NCBI GenBank assembly: GCA_020746875.1
Contig: JAGTJL010000002.1
Coordinates: 930,001-994,000, forward strand
DNA length: 64,000 bases
Origin: Rhexocercosporidium sp. MPI-PUGE-AT-0058
Taxonomy: Eukaryota > Ascomycota > Leotiomycetes > Helotiales
Reading direction: 5' to 3'
Shown: piece by piece, positions 11,288-22,972 of the stretch
How the letters are laid out: each line of letters starts with the position of its first letter
How positions within the stretch are numbered: the first letter of the stretch is position 1
The notes under the pieces: model-generated
What the model saw: only the letters and a program-made list of their open reading frames with translations
What the model was told of the DNA's origin: nothing
Database searches by the model: none
Program-made: the position numbers and the translations under genes

Positions 11288-11416
11288 CGGCACGGTCCAT
11301 CCGCCTCCCCAGCGACATACATATCCTATTGGCCCTGGCTTGGTGGTCTGCGGCTTGCAGGTGTCGCTCAACATTTCTACCAGATCATCTAAGGAACACG
11401 GGCAAAGGGAAATGAC

Positions 11417-12755
11417 ATGTCTGCGCCCGAGGGAAAACAGAATATTGTTGTTATAGGTATGAAGTCCGACACACCACTATGTCGAGTAGGCTTTGCTAAC
11501 ATGACATCTACCCCAAGGAGGTGGAATTATTGGATGCACTGCCGCATACTACCTCACCCATCATCCTCAGTTTGATCCCTCCGTCCACACCGTCACGGTC
11601 ATTGAAGCTGAGAAGCTGGCCAATGGAGCTTCAGGCAAAGCTGGTGGGTTAGTGGCTGCCTGGGCCAACCCAAGCAATCTTGCCAGGCTGAGTTTCGACC
11701 TTCACGATCAACTGGCCCGAGACCATAATGGTGCTGAACGCTGGGGCTACCGTCGCGTTCGATGCGGACAACTGACCGCTGTTGTGTCCCAGCGAGGGGC
11801 CGGTTCCAAGCTGGAATCGAGCAGCCATCCGAATATCGAGCTGGGGAAATGGTGGGCTCGAGACCTCAAGGAACCGTCGGTGCTGCCATATGACCTGGAC
11901 TGGTTTGACACCGAGAGCGCTCAAGCCTACGAAGAATTCGCCGATACCAGCTCCACTGCACAGGTGCATCCTTTTCAATTCACAAGCTCCATGGCGAAGC
12001 TGGCAGAGCAAAGAGGGGCAAGGATCATTATGGGAACGGTGGAGAGTATCAACTGCTGCAATGCGGATGGCATGTCCGAGAATGCTTCACCACTGACGGC
12101 CTTGGACAATTTATCGCAAAAGAAGGTCGTTTCGGTCACTTATGTGGACAAAATTATCTTGCAACAACATACCCTTCCAGCAACCACTGTTGTGCTCGCC
12201 GCAGGCCCATGGACCCCCGCACTGTTTCCAAAAGTCCGAATCCACCCACTCCGCGCACACAGCGTGAGTATCAAGCTCCCAAGGCCAGTGTCCGCTTATT
12301 GCTTGTTCTCTGAAATCCGCCTCGGCGACTCCCGACAGACGGTTAGAGCAGCGAAATCCATCTCGTTGGAGATATACGCACGTCCCAACAACGAGGTTTA
12401 CATATGTGGCCAAGGGGATCTGGATATTCCCTTGCCAGCCCCTGGTAATGCTGTGGAAATTTCCTCCGATAGTTGCCATGATATGATCAACGCTGCCATG
12501 AGTGTGTCGGACGAGTTGCGGAACGGCAAGGTGACTGGAAGACGTGCGTGCTACCTGCCCACGTTAGATGTTGGAGCTAGCAGCGATCCGCTAGTAGGCC
12601 CTACGGAGCTGGCGGGACTTGTTCTAGCCACAGGACATTCGTGTTGGGGCATCTCTAATGCACCTGCAACAGGAAAGGCTGTTAGTGAGCTCGTACTCGA
12701 TGGAAAAGTTAGCTGTATGGATGTGGAGAGTTTAGACCCTAGAAGAATTCGTTGA
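11417..12755 (+). CDS. FAD-dependent oxidoreductase, TDA3/DAO-like
   Basis: Exons 11417-11456 and 11518-12755 give 425 residues. The intron splits the dinucleotide-binding motif: NIVVIGGGIIGCTAAYYL is restored by joining exon 1 to exon 2. The VIEAEKLANGASGKAGGL block that follows is typical of the D-amino-acid-oxidase superfamily (DAO fold) and close to yeast Tda3-like proteins. A C-terminal FAD-binding segment LATGHSCWGISNAPATGKAV contacts the flavin in this family. No signal peptide or membrane segment is seen, so a cytoplasmic or endosome-associated soluble enzyme is likely. Substrate cannot be told from sequence. The Zn2Cys6 regulator starts 321 bp downstream on the same strand, which is suggestive but not evidence of control. 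Confidence 0.88.
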
Positions 12756-12902
12756 CAAGAAGACCCATTGATAGGCCCCAAATAACGAGGCCGTGGCAGA
12801 GGGAGCCAGCCCACTTTGCCAGTAGTATGCTGGGCAATATCTGACCATTGGCACCTATCTATCTTGCTATTGATCCAGAAGGCTCAATAAGGTAAATAAA
12901 AT

Positions 12903-12908
12903 CACGTG
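12903..12908. promoter_or_regulatory. E-box CACGTG within palindrome atcacgtgat
   Basis: Perfect 10-bp palindrome 170 bp upstream of the Zn2Cys6 gene. CACGTG is the classic bHLH target, and two bHLH genes lie within 8 kb. A second CACGTG is at 13067-13072. Binding is inference. Confidence 0.35.
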
Positions 12909-13066
12909 ATGAACACTCCAGAGCTTTGCTCGATTTGTGCCTCAGGCAATAACATGGGTGGCGACCCCTGAATAACCTTAATTGGAGTGTATAGCGCCGT
13001 GGTCTGACTGCACCAGAAACTGACCTGAAGGAAGGTATAAACATACGACATTCTTTCACAATCCAC

Positions 13067-13072
13067 CACGTG
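13067..13072. promoter_or_regulatory. E-box CACGTG just before the start codon
   Basis: CACGTG ends five bases before the ATG at 13077 of the Zn2Cys6 gene, inside the likely 5' leader. It may be fortuitous; noted because of the upstream palindromic copy. Confidence 0.25.
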
Positions 13073-13076
13073 TACC

Positions 13077-15818
13077 ATGGAATCAGGCAATAATTATCGG
13101 GTGAGTAAGCCCACACAGCGTACGCCAACATGCGACCTATGCAGGTCCAGGCACCAAAAGTGCGGTGGGGAACAGCCACGGTGCTCGAATTGCAAGCTAC
13201 GGGCCATCAACTGTTCCTACAGCGGCGCGAAGATACGAGTGTCGGAGACTCATAGATCGCCTGAATCTAGCTTTGCACTGCCGTAAGTTCCCAGCGTCCT
13301 CCTCTTGGCACAGACCAGACTAATCGCCCCATACTGTAGATCGAGCCGCCCTTCCATTTCAGATACCGACTACGACCGCCTTTACGCAGAGATATTCGGT
13401 GACATCGTGGGTTACATATGCCATTGCGGAATACGCGCCAAGGCTGATAACGTGCCACAGGTTCGACGCCTTGATTTGGATAGAGGTGGCAGATCGGGTT
13501 CTCATGAAAATGCTCTTCTGGATGCGCGACCAGGCAATGCGAGCTTGCCAATGTTTCATCGCGAGGTTTCCTCCATAGTCAGGGAGCAGGTCTCATATGA
13601 CAGCGGGCTTCCCACCTCCCAATCTGATGCCAACCCCGTCAGAGAGCCCGGTCTTGAGCGGAGCCCGGATCATGTCCGGAAGATCCTAAGGGACTCCCTC
13701 CCATCGCAGGAGGTCTCTCGGCACCTTCTCGATATGTTTTTCGACTATCAGAACTCCATTTTCTATGTCTGTAATAAAGAAGAAGCGCTGGCACAATTGG
13801 CCCTCATGTACGAAGAGCCAGCGGGAGTCAGCATATCTTGGTTTTGCCAGATGTTCTTAATCTTCGCTGTAGGTGTCCAATTCGATGATGTCTACGACAC
13901 CGATGGAGCAACCTACCACGAGATCGGCCAAAAGTACATCGATGATGCCATTGATGAGGACCCGCAAAACACGATATGGATTATTCGGGCAATGGTTCTC
14001 CTTTGCCTCTTCCAGCCACCAACGAAATGGAACTCCGTATGGATGCACCTTGGTAACACCCTTTGCTCGCCGCAGAAATAACAATTAAAGCTCACAATCG
14101 ATAGATGCCGCTATTCGGGGCGCCCAAAGATTTCAGCTAGATGTGGGGCATAATCTTCTGCAAGAATTATCAGATAACGAGTATCAGGAATGGCGACAAC
14201 TATGGTTAGCTATAATCTCCTTTGACCGGTATGTCTTACGTGCGAACTTTTACCGTAATTATTCATAACTCATTGTGCTTCAATAGCTGGGTAGCAATTT
14301 TCCTGGGACGGCTACCACGCATCAAGGAAAGTATTTCTAGAGATCCGATTTTCAGGGTAAGAGACATGAATTTTCAATTACCGTCATTTCATAACAGTCA
14401 CTAGGACCCAAACTTCAGATTCACTTTGACGGACACTATTCAAAATAATATCACAACGTTAGCGATAATATCGGGTGACATTTTACGCGATATGTATTTT
14501 TCGGAGCAACCCAGTCTCAACACATGCCGCCAATACAAAACTGAGCTCGAAAAATGGAAATCCAGTTTACCGAATCCTCTTCAGCAATACATGAAATCGG
14601 GCGAAGTTCCAAAATTCTCCAAGGACCAGAGTGAATCGATAGTTAGTTTTGAAAGATGAAGTCTTAGGGATTCATCTGACACAGTTTTAGTTCAATTTAC
14701 ATTTCATGCACCTAGGGGCGTGGATGTTGATAACAAGGCCATTCTTATTGAGGGCTTTGAAAATGGAGACTTCAGGTAACTTCGGGGGTCCTATTGTATC
14801 GGCGATATCGTCTGAAGCGAGTCTGTGGTAAGTAGCGCTATCGGATCTGAGCATGATGCATACTCTGTACAGGGGACAGCAAATGTTAAATGGTCGAGCC
14901 AATTAAAGAGCAAGATCTAGTATCTTGACTAGATGATTGGTCTGTACAGGCTCAAAGCCCCACCGCAACTGGTGACATTTAACATTTGCTATGGCCTGTA
15001 GGTAGTATGTCTTGGTATGAACAAGACTAACACCTGAGTTCAGCATTGACTTTGCATCTCGCCTAATCAATATCGCCTCCGCAATGTTGGGTTTACCATC
15101 TGCACCAAGGAAGTCATTCATGCCAGTGTACGTCGAACCATTCCCATCCCTGTCTCAGTTCATATCACTGATACCCTAAACAGGTTTTCCTTGATCAACG
15201 CAGCCCACATCATGATTCTTGCAGCTGTCTGGAAGCTACAGCAAAGCGGAGGCGGTTACGGGATGCCAGGACCACACAACCAGTCCCGCGAGCTCGCCGC
15301 AATCGACGCCTCGATTCAAATCCTCGAGTTCTGCGGCCACAGAAATCCCTTTGCGCGCAGGTACTCAATTCTGATCAAAGACCTCCAACGACAATTAGTT
15401 TCCGGCCTCTCAGCCACGACCTCTCCGGGTTCGGGTCCGGGACCTCCCCTCTCCTCCATGTCGTCTTCAGCCTCTGTAACAGATTCCGATCCAGCGGCAG
15501 AAAGCCCCTATTTCCAGAATCTGAGGATTTCGGTTGAGCAGAGTGGTAATGCGCCTACGATGGGAGCCTCGAGACCTTCTTTTACTGCGCAAACATCGTA
15601 TACATCTGAGAATATTAGCCTTGAAGGCTGGTTGCCGGTTCAGTTTGGGACGCTGAGTCCTGGGGATGAGGATCCTTACGGTATGTCTAGCCTAGTCCTT
15701 CTTTATGATGATGTTTTGCCCGATAATGTGAGCACATACTGACGGGAGAGCAGACCCTACATCTTCCTTTGGGCTCCAGCCTGATGAGCATAACTTCTGG
15801 AGCCAGATGAAGGAATAG
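13077..15818 (+). pseudogene. Zn2Cys6 transcription factor with internal stops
   Basis: Exon 1 (13077-13282) encodes a complete zinc cluster, CX2CX6CX6CX2CX6C (CDLCRSRHQKC then CSNCKLRAINC). Further exons at 13340-14052, 14105-14228, 14287-14356, 14405-14641 and 14691-about 14826 keep one frame and carry the fungal-specific regulatory domain (LLDMFFDYQNSIFYV, WVAIFLGRLPRIKES, LHFMHLGAWMLITRPFLL). Exons ending at 14997, then 15044-15127, 15184-15680 and 15757-15818, also join in frame to a normal C-terminus (INAAHIMILAAVWKL, then FGLQPDEHNFWSQMKE). Between 14827 and 14935 the frame is not continuous: TAG codons at 14918 and 14930 stand where CAG would give KIQYLDQMIGLY, and the exon before them does not join in phase. 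This looks like decay, though an unrecognised splice is possible. It would regulate genes in the nucleus; a neighbour such as the FAD oxidoreductase is one candidate. Confidence 0.7.
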
Positions 15819-16289
15819 GATTTTGATTTGTATCTTACATTCAATAGTGTAAGGCGTTTCACAGATCATGAACAACACGTGACTACTTCAGCCCTAGGGG
15901 CATTGCGTGAGCAGATGTTGCGTTGTGAATCGTTAATTATTGAACTTCTGTTGTAAGAAGGATTGTACTTTTCGACGCTTTTGCCATAGGTGAACAACAA
16001 TATGGAATGGCGATTAGTTACCAACCTAGGGTTAACAATGTTGCTTCTCCTTTCATCTTGCCAATGGTGGGACAATATCAGTGCTAGAGATTTGATAGTC
16101 TTAGGATCCCGACTAAAGGTATCCTCTACTTGCTATCGAGTCTCTAGCAGCACGGTCCCAAATTGAGTAAGGACCTTTGAGGATGATCTACTGGGTCTCG
16201 TTCTCGATGAGCAACCATATCACGGAAAAGAAGACATGGCCAGTAATAATGGCTGAGATGGATGAAGCTACAAGAACTAAGGTTAGCTG
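15819..16289. other. Intergenic, nothing recognised
   Basis: AT-rich sequence after the Zn2Cys6 gene; a CACGTG occurs near 15878. No credible coding frame. Confidence 0.5.
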
Positions 16290-16383
16290 CGATCGAGCAA
16301 AGGACGAGGAAGGCTTTTGCGACGAAGCGGTTCAATGGAACCCACTATATGGTATGGGGTCGAGTTCGAGGTCGATTCAAGAT
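16290..16383 (+). pseudogene. Gene fragment shared with 54056-54150
   Basis: Reads AKDEEGFCDEAVQWNPLYGM in the frame that is also conserved in the reverse-strand copy at 54056-54150 (AKDEEGFCEEAVQWNPPYGM). Most differences between the two keep this frame, which suggests an ancestral coding segment. It stops abruptly at dispersed repeat B. The family is not recognised. Confidence 0.5.
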
Positions 16384-16763
16384 GAATCTAAAATGTGCAA
16401 ATGATATGAATCTATGTCATATCTGCGACATATAAATACCAAGGCCACAGGGAGGTGAAATTAAAGTAGAAGCACTATTAAACCAAAAGTACAATCAAAT
16501 CAGAAACACAATACGATTAAGTAGAAGTACATGAGTTGAGCTCATGAAGCGAGGCGGTCACTGTGGGGCGAGGTGGTCTGTTAAGCGATACAGTCAACTG
16601 CCCTTTTCTTCATCAAATACATAATTCACAGTGCTGTGGCGTCCTGCATCAAGTCCATCTACCCATGAAATCTCATCGACAAACTCGTTTTCCACGCCTA
16701 GAGGAGGACCAAACTAAAGCCGTCACGCTTCAGGGTATGAATTCGTTGCAAACAAATTGCTGG
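16384..16763 (+). repeat. Dispersed repeat B, left copy (380 bp)
   Basis: Starts gaatctaaaatgtgcaaatg and ends gcaaacaaattgctg. The same sequence, 490 bp long because of an internal minisatellite, is at 61457-61946 in the same orientation. The left edge falls exactly where the gene fragment at 16290 breaks off relative to its other copy, so B behaves like an insertion. No terminal inverted repeats or coding capacity are seen; it may be a short non-autonomous element. Confidence 0.75.
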
Positions 16764-17800
16764 GCACTTTGCTTCCAACTGCGCGACAGTTCGCCAAGAC
16801 GGCTACTGCCGCCAAGCTGCCAACGAAAGCTTGTTTCTGGACCGCGCATTTTCTGCTCAGCTTCACGAGACCATCGTTAGGAAAGATTCTTTCATGCGAA
16901 GCCTCCATACTCTCAACCACCTCCGTCAAATCTTCCTACACGAAATACCTCACGAATACCACGCTACCCGAAACCATGCCTCCTATATTCAGCCGGGTAG
17001 CCGAGAGAAGGTACCATATAATAGTTGGGGGGGGGATTTAGCTGGACAATTGGATTACATCAACTTTGGGGTCGAAGTTATGGGGAACAGACGCCTGAAT
17101 TGTGCCCAACATCAGTTTATGTTGGAGAAAGTGCGGAGCCACCCACACATCGAGAATATGCGAGACTGGTGGGCATGCGAAAAATCCAGTTCGCATGGCC
17201 GCCATACCAGCACGCGACCACAGCATAGCTACTTCAATGGAGGAACAATACTTTAGATTTCGAGAGAAGTCCAAACCGGTAAGAGCCTCTCTACCACATC
17301 GACACTCTTACATCAATCCTCTCCGCCTGCGAACGTCTTCTCTGCACCCCCAATTCCCTAGGATACAACATCGCCATCTCGAGAATTGTATGGATTTTCA
17401 TCTTCACGTTACCTGGCCAGCTGTGGGCGGAACTGAGGTGGTAGAGTGTGGCTGTTACGGGGTCACTGCGCATGTGCTCTTTGCCTTGGCGGAAGTGGGG
17501 TTGGAGATTGAAAGTGCAAGACTTCCTTTCCCTCTCTTTGGCACGTTTCAGTTGCTGGGATTTGACGCTGACTGGATTCGTATTAGCCATGGGGGCGAAG
17601 GACCTAATGATTTAAATCTAGATCGATATTGCAACTTGCTGGCGCTTGACTTAGATAAGATTATGGTGCTTCCGAGGGCGGGCAAAGTGACGGAAAGCAT
17701 TGCTAGCTCCAGCTCGACTACTATTTCGCTGATGGCTGGGCATGGCAGGGAGATATTCGGGGACTTGGTGGATGTTGAAGTTGAAGAGGAGGCGGTATAG
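16764..17800 (+). other. Degenerate coding-like region
   Basis: Several open frames overlap. One (16831-17256) reads FSAQLHETIVRKDSFMRS; another ends with YHIIVGGGI at 17041, which resembles the start of a flavin-binding motif. The frame 17102-17800 encodes 232 codons ending EVEEEAV. An opposing minus frame (17548-17868) is nearly as long. I recognise no family in any of them. It is probably a decayed gene or genes; I would not call a protein here. Confidence 0.3.
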
Positions 17801-19129
17801 AAACTGACACCGAGAATCGTGCATGATAAGACACATAGACAGACACATAGAGCTGGAATAGACAACACGACAGTAAACTATGGTACAGAAATTCAAAGAA
17901 TATATATACCAAGCGCACCCCCACACAAATGTTCACCCAACCCCACACTATGTCATTGAGGTGTTCGTGCATGGCAACCTAATTGCATCTCATGCGAGGC
18001 ACGTAAAAAACACGGGAGGACCTGAATGTACGGCTCGAGTAAGGTAGGGAGGGTGGTGTGATCGCGCTCTGGGGGAAGCAATCGGAATGAATAAACTAGT
18101 TGTGAAGGAGATCTGGTGGGCTGACCGCTTAGCAGCATGCCCCTCGGATGCCTAGTCAAAAATTTGGATATCCCGACGTTTCTCACGCCACCTTTCGTGC
18201 TTGGCAATTGTCCCATATCAGACCATGAATACATTGATGTTCTCTCTCAGCATCAGGTGAGCTTGCCACCACGGCACAATAACGTGCGATAGCAGGTCCA
18301 ATGGTGAAATGTAGAAGTAGAACATCCTGATAAATTTTCCTCGTCACACCATTTTCTGGCGGCTTGTGCCGCTTGGGTGTTCTACTGAGAGCTGGGTGGT
18401 TTGCCGAAGTTGGTTGCAGGGAAAGGCTGAAGTTGAAAACTTGCTCGCATCCAGACATTTAGCTTAATCGGATGTCTTATTGATTGTGGTTGGACGCCGC
18501 GATTCCGCGTAGTTATATTCACTTGGTGCGCCCGACGTTTATTGTCGACAGGAGAGGGCGCCACAAGTTACAACCCAATCCATTGCTCTCACCCTTTTAC
18601 AACACTTGCAGCCTGCCATTTGCCTTGCATCCATTTAATTTGGTCCACTTTTCTCAATTGTAATTCTCAACCAAACCTGTAAACTGTAAAACGTACTTGT
18701 CGATAATTGCGATGGACCGCCGAAAGGCTGCTGGTTGTGCGATCCCACCCAACCGACAAAATCATATTTTCTCCCAAAACAAAGTAAGAGTGCATTTTGT
18801 GGCTTTTGAGGGCCGCAATCGCAACTAGACGAGAGGAGAGTATCACCAATCAGGTAAATATTTAGATCGATTTGGGTATGACTTATGCATGGTTGCGCTC
18901 AGCCGCAAAATTAGCCATGGAATTTGACAACCCTTCTTTCTACTAGATGTGGCGTCAACAGTCGACGCCTTGACCAATTAATAGCCAGTGGAACACTTCA
19001 TGAAGTGTTTTGATCTGATCATCACACCACGACTCCCCTCATCTACAAATTCCCATCCCGTGAACTATCTTGCTTCAATTCAATGTTGCAGCTCTTCAGG
19101 AAGCTTCATTTTAGGAGTTTAAACACATT
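17801..19129. other. Intergenic, nothing recognised
   Basis: AT-rich stretches, for example tatatatacc near 17900, and only short frames. The last few hundred bases presumably hold the promoter of the gene at 19130. Confidence 0.5.
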
Positions 19130-20260
19130 ATGTCCCAAGCATGGCTTATCTCGCGTCTCCAAAGGATTCGCTCACCTCAGGGCCGTGCCTTGGTGTTCTT
19201 CCTCACCACTCCCTGCTTCAACCACTTCCTCGAACAGAGCGTCACCTCCTATCCGTCAGCTCTAGATGAAAATGCCCCTTTCTTCGCGAAAGTGATATTG
19301 CTGTTCGTGGCTGGCGTCTACGAGTATTTTATGTGTGCTGGGATCATCGGTTCAACTGCCTTGTCTGTCCAAACCATCAGATACTATTATACTCTTTTTA
19401 TTCGAAATGAGATCCTCACCGATGATCAGACAGCAGCATGTGAAAAGGCGATGCTTGTACTTTTCATGTTCTTGAGCTTCGCACTCAGAGCGAAGTCCTT
19501 CGCAAACACCGTTCGACGTCGAACGCCACGAATCGATAATGGAGAGGCTCCGAACATTTGGACTTTGCTGTCGCTACTTCTCTGGTACAATCCAGCTGCC
19601 TGCTGTCATGCTGTTGCCGGTTTCATTGCATACCATTCCACTCAACGCGCCATCTCGCCATCCGATCTGGTATCGCTGTTCTGGAAAGTCTTGTCGCCCG
19701 CGAGCCAGATCTTCAGCCAGATCTTCAGCCACTATCAAAATTCCCCGGCGATACCTTTCTTCTCTTTCCGAAACCTGCAGCAATCAGTCTACCATGGTGT
19801 TAAACTCCAGTTCCAAATAGTGATGATCCAAAATCTAGTTCGAAAAATACCAGAGACTTCGATCGAACTAGCCGTTTTTGCTCAGAGTTTCACCCACTGG
19901 AGGCCCCAGAACGTCAACACAGATGCAAATCAACAGCAGATGGAAGCAGCTAATATGTGGAGAGAACCATTCAAGTTCAATGTACAGATGTTGCATTTAG
20001 CATCAAATATGGTCAACAATTGCTTCTCAATAATATGGACCTTTGGCCGGGAACTCTACATCTATGAAATCCAGCGTCATCAGAAAGCTCCCGTCCAGGA
20101 AGCCATTCAGGAAGACGAGGAAGACGTTAAAAGTGCCACTCTACATGACGGTTTACCTCCAGCCGATGTTTCTCCAACACGTCGCTCTTCGCGAGGTGTG
20201 GAGGTAGGAGTAGGTAAGCTCGGTCGTGGGATGTTTCGAACGGCTGCCACGACTTCGTGA
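19130..20260 (+). CDS. Hypothetical membrane protein
   Basis: Single-exon frame of 376 codons from an ATG. Hydrophobic stretches at about residues 58-90 (VILLFVAGVYEYFMCAGIIG), 115-133 (LVLFMFLSFALRA) and 150-172 (LLSLLLWYNPAACCHAVAGF) suggest three or more membrane segments. A hydrophilic C-terminus ends GVGKLGRGMFRTAATTS. The family is not recognised. The final 25 codons and the 3' flank belong to dispersed repeat C, so the native C-terminus may have been replaced: the other copy near 59544 carries the same GVGKLGRGMFRTAA peptide at the end of an unrelated frame. Confidence 0.55.
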   Translation: MSQAWLISRLQRIRSPQGRALVFFLTTPCFNHFLEQSVTSYPSALDENAPFFAKVILLFVAGVYEYFMCAGIIGSTALSVQTIRYYYTLFIRNEILTDDQTAACEKAMLVLFMFLSFALRAKSFANTVRRRTPRIDNGEAPNIWTLLSLLLWYNPAACCHAVAGFIAYHSTQRAISPSDLVSLFWKVLSPASQIFSQIFSHYQNSPAIPFFSFRNLQQSVYHGVKLQFQIVMIQNLVRKIPETSIELAVFAQSFTHWRPQNVNTDANQQQMEAANMWREPFKFNVQMLHLASNMVNNCFSIIWTFGRELYIYEIQRHQKAPVQEAIQEDEEDVKSATLHDGLPPADVSPTRRSSRGVEVGVGKLGRGMFRTAATTS

Positions 20261-20545
20261 TAAGTAGCAGGGGGGCTTTCAATATAGCGGACCAGATATT
20301 GCACTACCTATGAGACATTAGAAGATACCATTAAGGAGGATAGATCAACGGAACGATTCTTAACCTGGTCCACGTCTGAGTTCAAGTCTAATTCGAGCTC
20401 TGAAGTAACATGCGGCATCTCTCAACTGGTTTTTGAGGTCGTCGGGGTGCTGCAGATGACAGGCAGTCAATGCCATAGATGTGAAGAGTTGGAGGTGCGA
20501 AAGAGTGCGAACGGATGTAAGCGATTCGCACTTCCTTCCCCCCCT
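20194..20545. repeat. Dispersed repeat C, left copy
   Basis: From ggtgtggaggtaggagtagg onward this matches 59544-59835 in the same orientation. Shared parts include ttaacctggtccacgtctga, the gcggcatctctcaac block and tgtgaagagttggaggtgcg. This copy has about 40 extra bases around 20250-20290 that bring in the stop codon of the gene at 19130, and a further insertion near 20430. Confidence 0.75.
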
Positions 20546-20767
20546 CCCCTTCCGTTCCTGCGCCTCTAGCGGCACTCCCGAACCGATATCACCTTGGCAA
20601 CTGCCTGAGGTTTAGCCGACTTCCGCAGCTGCTGACTTAACGGCGCCTTAAATGTGTAATCCTCTTTGTGATTTCTTCACTAATACACGATCGCTGCCTT
20701 CAAACTCCCGGCAGTTTGTGGAAGCATGTCATAAATATACGCCAGGATTCTACAGTATTACGAGGAG

Positions 20768-21413
20768 ATGGATGCACTTTGGCATCGAACGTGGCCAGAG
20801 ATGGCGGAGCTACACGTTTTTGACCCAGAAGGCGACATGCTTTTGATACTCGAACGTTATCAGGAGGATGACTTGGCTCCATCCGACGCGGCACCTCCAC
20901 TATCGGCAGGTGTCTCAGATTGGCCTGAGCCTGAACCGGAGTCTGTACGATGCGAGTCTCGAGCAGAGACCGCCGAAGCTGAAGTGGATGGCCTGAGGAA
21001 GCCAGAAACTTCCTTGTCTACTTGCTTAGCCAGGCGGGAGTCGAAACCAAGGGTTGAAAAGGTTCAAATGCGAGTCTCATCAAAGCATCTTATCTTCGCA
21101 TCGCCGACTTTTTCGAACTAGTCTAGGCTCTGATACATACCCCGAAGGTCGAACTCTTCAAAACGAAGGTAACCTTGTTATCCCTCTGCCTGATGAGGAC
21201 CCAGATGCAATGATCATTCTCTTGAATATTATCCATGGACTGTCAAGTAAAGTCCCTCGTCGGGTCGACTTGAATATGTTGTGCAAAATTTCTATTGCTG
21301 TCAACCACCGGCAGATGCACGAGGCTGTTGGAATTTGGTCGGACACATGGATAGAAAACTTGAAGAGAGACAAGGGGTTGCCAAGCAGCTATACGCCTGA
21401 TGCACTTCTCTCA
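20768..21413 (+). pseudogene. BTB/POZ-domain protein, frameshifted and truncated
   Basis: The ATG at 20768 opens MDALWHRTWPEMAELHVFDPEGDMLLILERY, then a Glu-rich linker and VQMRVSSKHLIFASPTF, the start of a fungal BTB domain (DVxLxxxxxxFxVSSxxLxxASPVF type). At a run of five T (21109-21113) the frame is lost. One base over, it resumes as RTSLGSDTYPEG, IPLPDEDPDAMIILLNIIHG and MLCKISIAVN, the rest of the BTB fold, up to a GT donor at 21415. No convincing downstream exon is seen. BTB proteins act as adaptors, for example for Cullin-3. A homopolymer sequencing error could explain the shift. Confidence 0.65.
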
Positions 21414-21515
21414 TGTAAGTACCTCGTTGTTGGGCTATCAATAGGCAAGTTTTGAAAACACGACAAAAAGCTGGGCTTTCTCGTTCCACTCCCTGTCGTC
21501 GACCACCCAACTCCA

Positions 21516-22972
21516 TCACTCCTTCTGCATAGTCTCAATGACAGCCTCACTCCCACCCCGCTCATTCCTCCAAATCTTTATAATTTCGAGACCTATCCTC
21601 CCCAATAAGGTCCTCCACTGCATCTCCGTTCTTTCCATCGCATTGAAAAACGTCATCATCATTATATCTAGCGACGCAGGTTGGAGGTCCACTCCCACAT
21701 TAGGCAGGACCTGGTCGTTAATCAACAGACGCGAATAGCCTGGCTTCATCGCCTTCACGGTATTGCTGAGGAATTTCACACACTCCTCGTCAGGCCAGTC
21801 GTGACAGACAGCGCGGAATATGTAGAATTTCGCACCTGGAGGAAGTCAGAAGGGGAGAAGAGGAAGGGGACAGGAGGGAAAGGGGAATCTCTCACCGACA
21901 ATGGGCTGCGGAGTGAAGAAATCATACTCCACCTTCTCTATCCCAACTAACGGACCCTTGATCTGCCTCAACACCACCGGCAAATCCATCAACACCACTT
22001 TCCCAGGAATTTCAGGACATCTCTCCCGAAACAACTGAAGATCATGCCCGAGATTCCCTCCGACGTCCACGAGTGTCACGGCATCTTCAGCGATACTGAG
22101 ATCGCTTACTTGCGTTGAGATGGGGAAGTAGTCGAGCCAGCGAGGACTTCCGTCTTTACGGCCACGCATGTAGACCGAGAAGTCTTGATGGAGAGATGGG
22201 CGCTCTTTTAGGAATGTCCAGAAATCGACGCCGGTGGCGTATTCTATTGCTGTTATTCCCGAGGGGAGGAAACCGTTTTCGCGGTAGTATTCTGGGAGTT
22301 TGGCGTAAGTGGGGATGAGTGTGTCGTGTCTGGATGGGTGTTAGTATACCAGCATCATGACGTTGAGGATAGTGTGTGAAGGATGATTATCTGAGAGGGT
22401 TCAGACGGACGAACTTACTGGAATCGAACAGTGCCTGTCCATGCTACTGATGCGAGGGCTTCTGTTGTTGGGCTGGCGCGGTATTGCTCTTCGCCTGTTT
22501 CGTCGACGATATCCATTGCTGCGAGAACTCGCATTACTCGGACTGTAAGGGCTATCAGCTAGATCTCCTCTCTCAAACTTCCATGCTAAATTCAGACAGC
22601 ATCGACGAAAACATGACACGGGAAACCTTACCAACCAACAGCTTATCAGCACCACATTTCATCGCAAGCTCGTCGGCGCGCATCTGCTTCGCCTCGACGA
22701 GAGTAGGCGGTAGACCCATCTCAACTGCTAGTCTGACGATTGCATATTGTACTGGCTATTTTCTGTCAGAAATTCAGATCCGTAGCTGTTCATGGTTTTG
22801 CTTGACAGACCTGAAAATGGATTCTCTTCAACCGTTCAGCAGGAGATTCAGCGACACGGTTCAACTTTTGTATCGCTCGCATCAGCTGCAAATCATCGCC
22901 TCCTCCATTTCCAGATGCCACGGCTTCAGCAGCGATCTGCACTTGCTGGACTAGTTCGAGAAGACTCGCCAT
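21516..22972 (-). CDS. O-methyltransferase, plant/fungal type 2
   Basis: Complement of five exons: 21516-21835, 21896-22329, 22419-22542, 22632-22755 and 22811-22972. Phases join to 387 residues from MASLLELVQQVQ. N-terminal winged-helix dimerisation domain (residues about 50-130). SAM motif I is LVDVGGNLGHDL (about 225), followed by VVLMDLPVVL and the post-core block FRAVCHDWPDEEC, whose His is the usual catalytic base. The last exon carries SRLLINDQVLP and the C-terminal WRTLLGRIGLEIIKIW typical of the family. No break is seen. Such enzymes methylate phenolic hydroxyls of polyketides or related metabolites in the cytosol. It lies tail-to-tail with the BTB relic and upstream neighbours are unrelated, so no cluster partner is evident. 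Confidence 0.92.

Noticed and set aside
16384..16763. LTR or TIR transposon termini in repeat B
   Set aside because: Ends are neither TG...CA nor inverted repeats of each other; kept only as a dispersed repeat.
17548..17868. Minus-strand protein beginning with a hydrophobic leader
   Set aside because: Competes with a longer plus frame, matches no family, and the leader is just the complement of a 3' flank.
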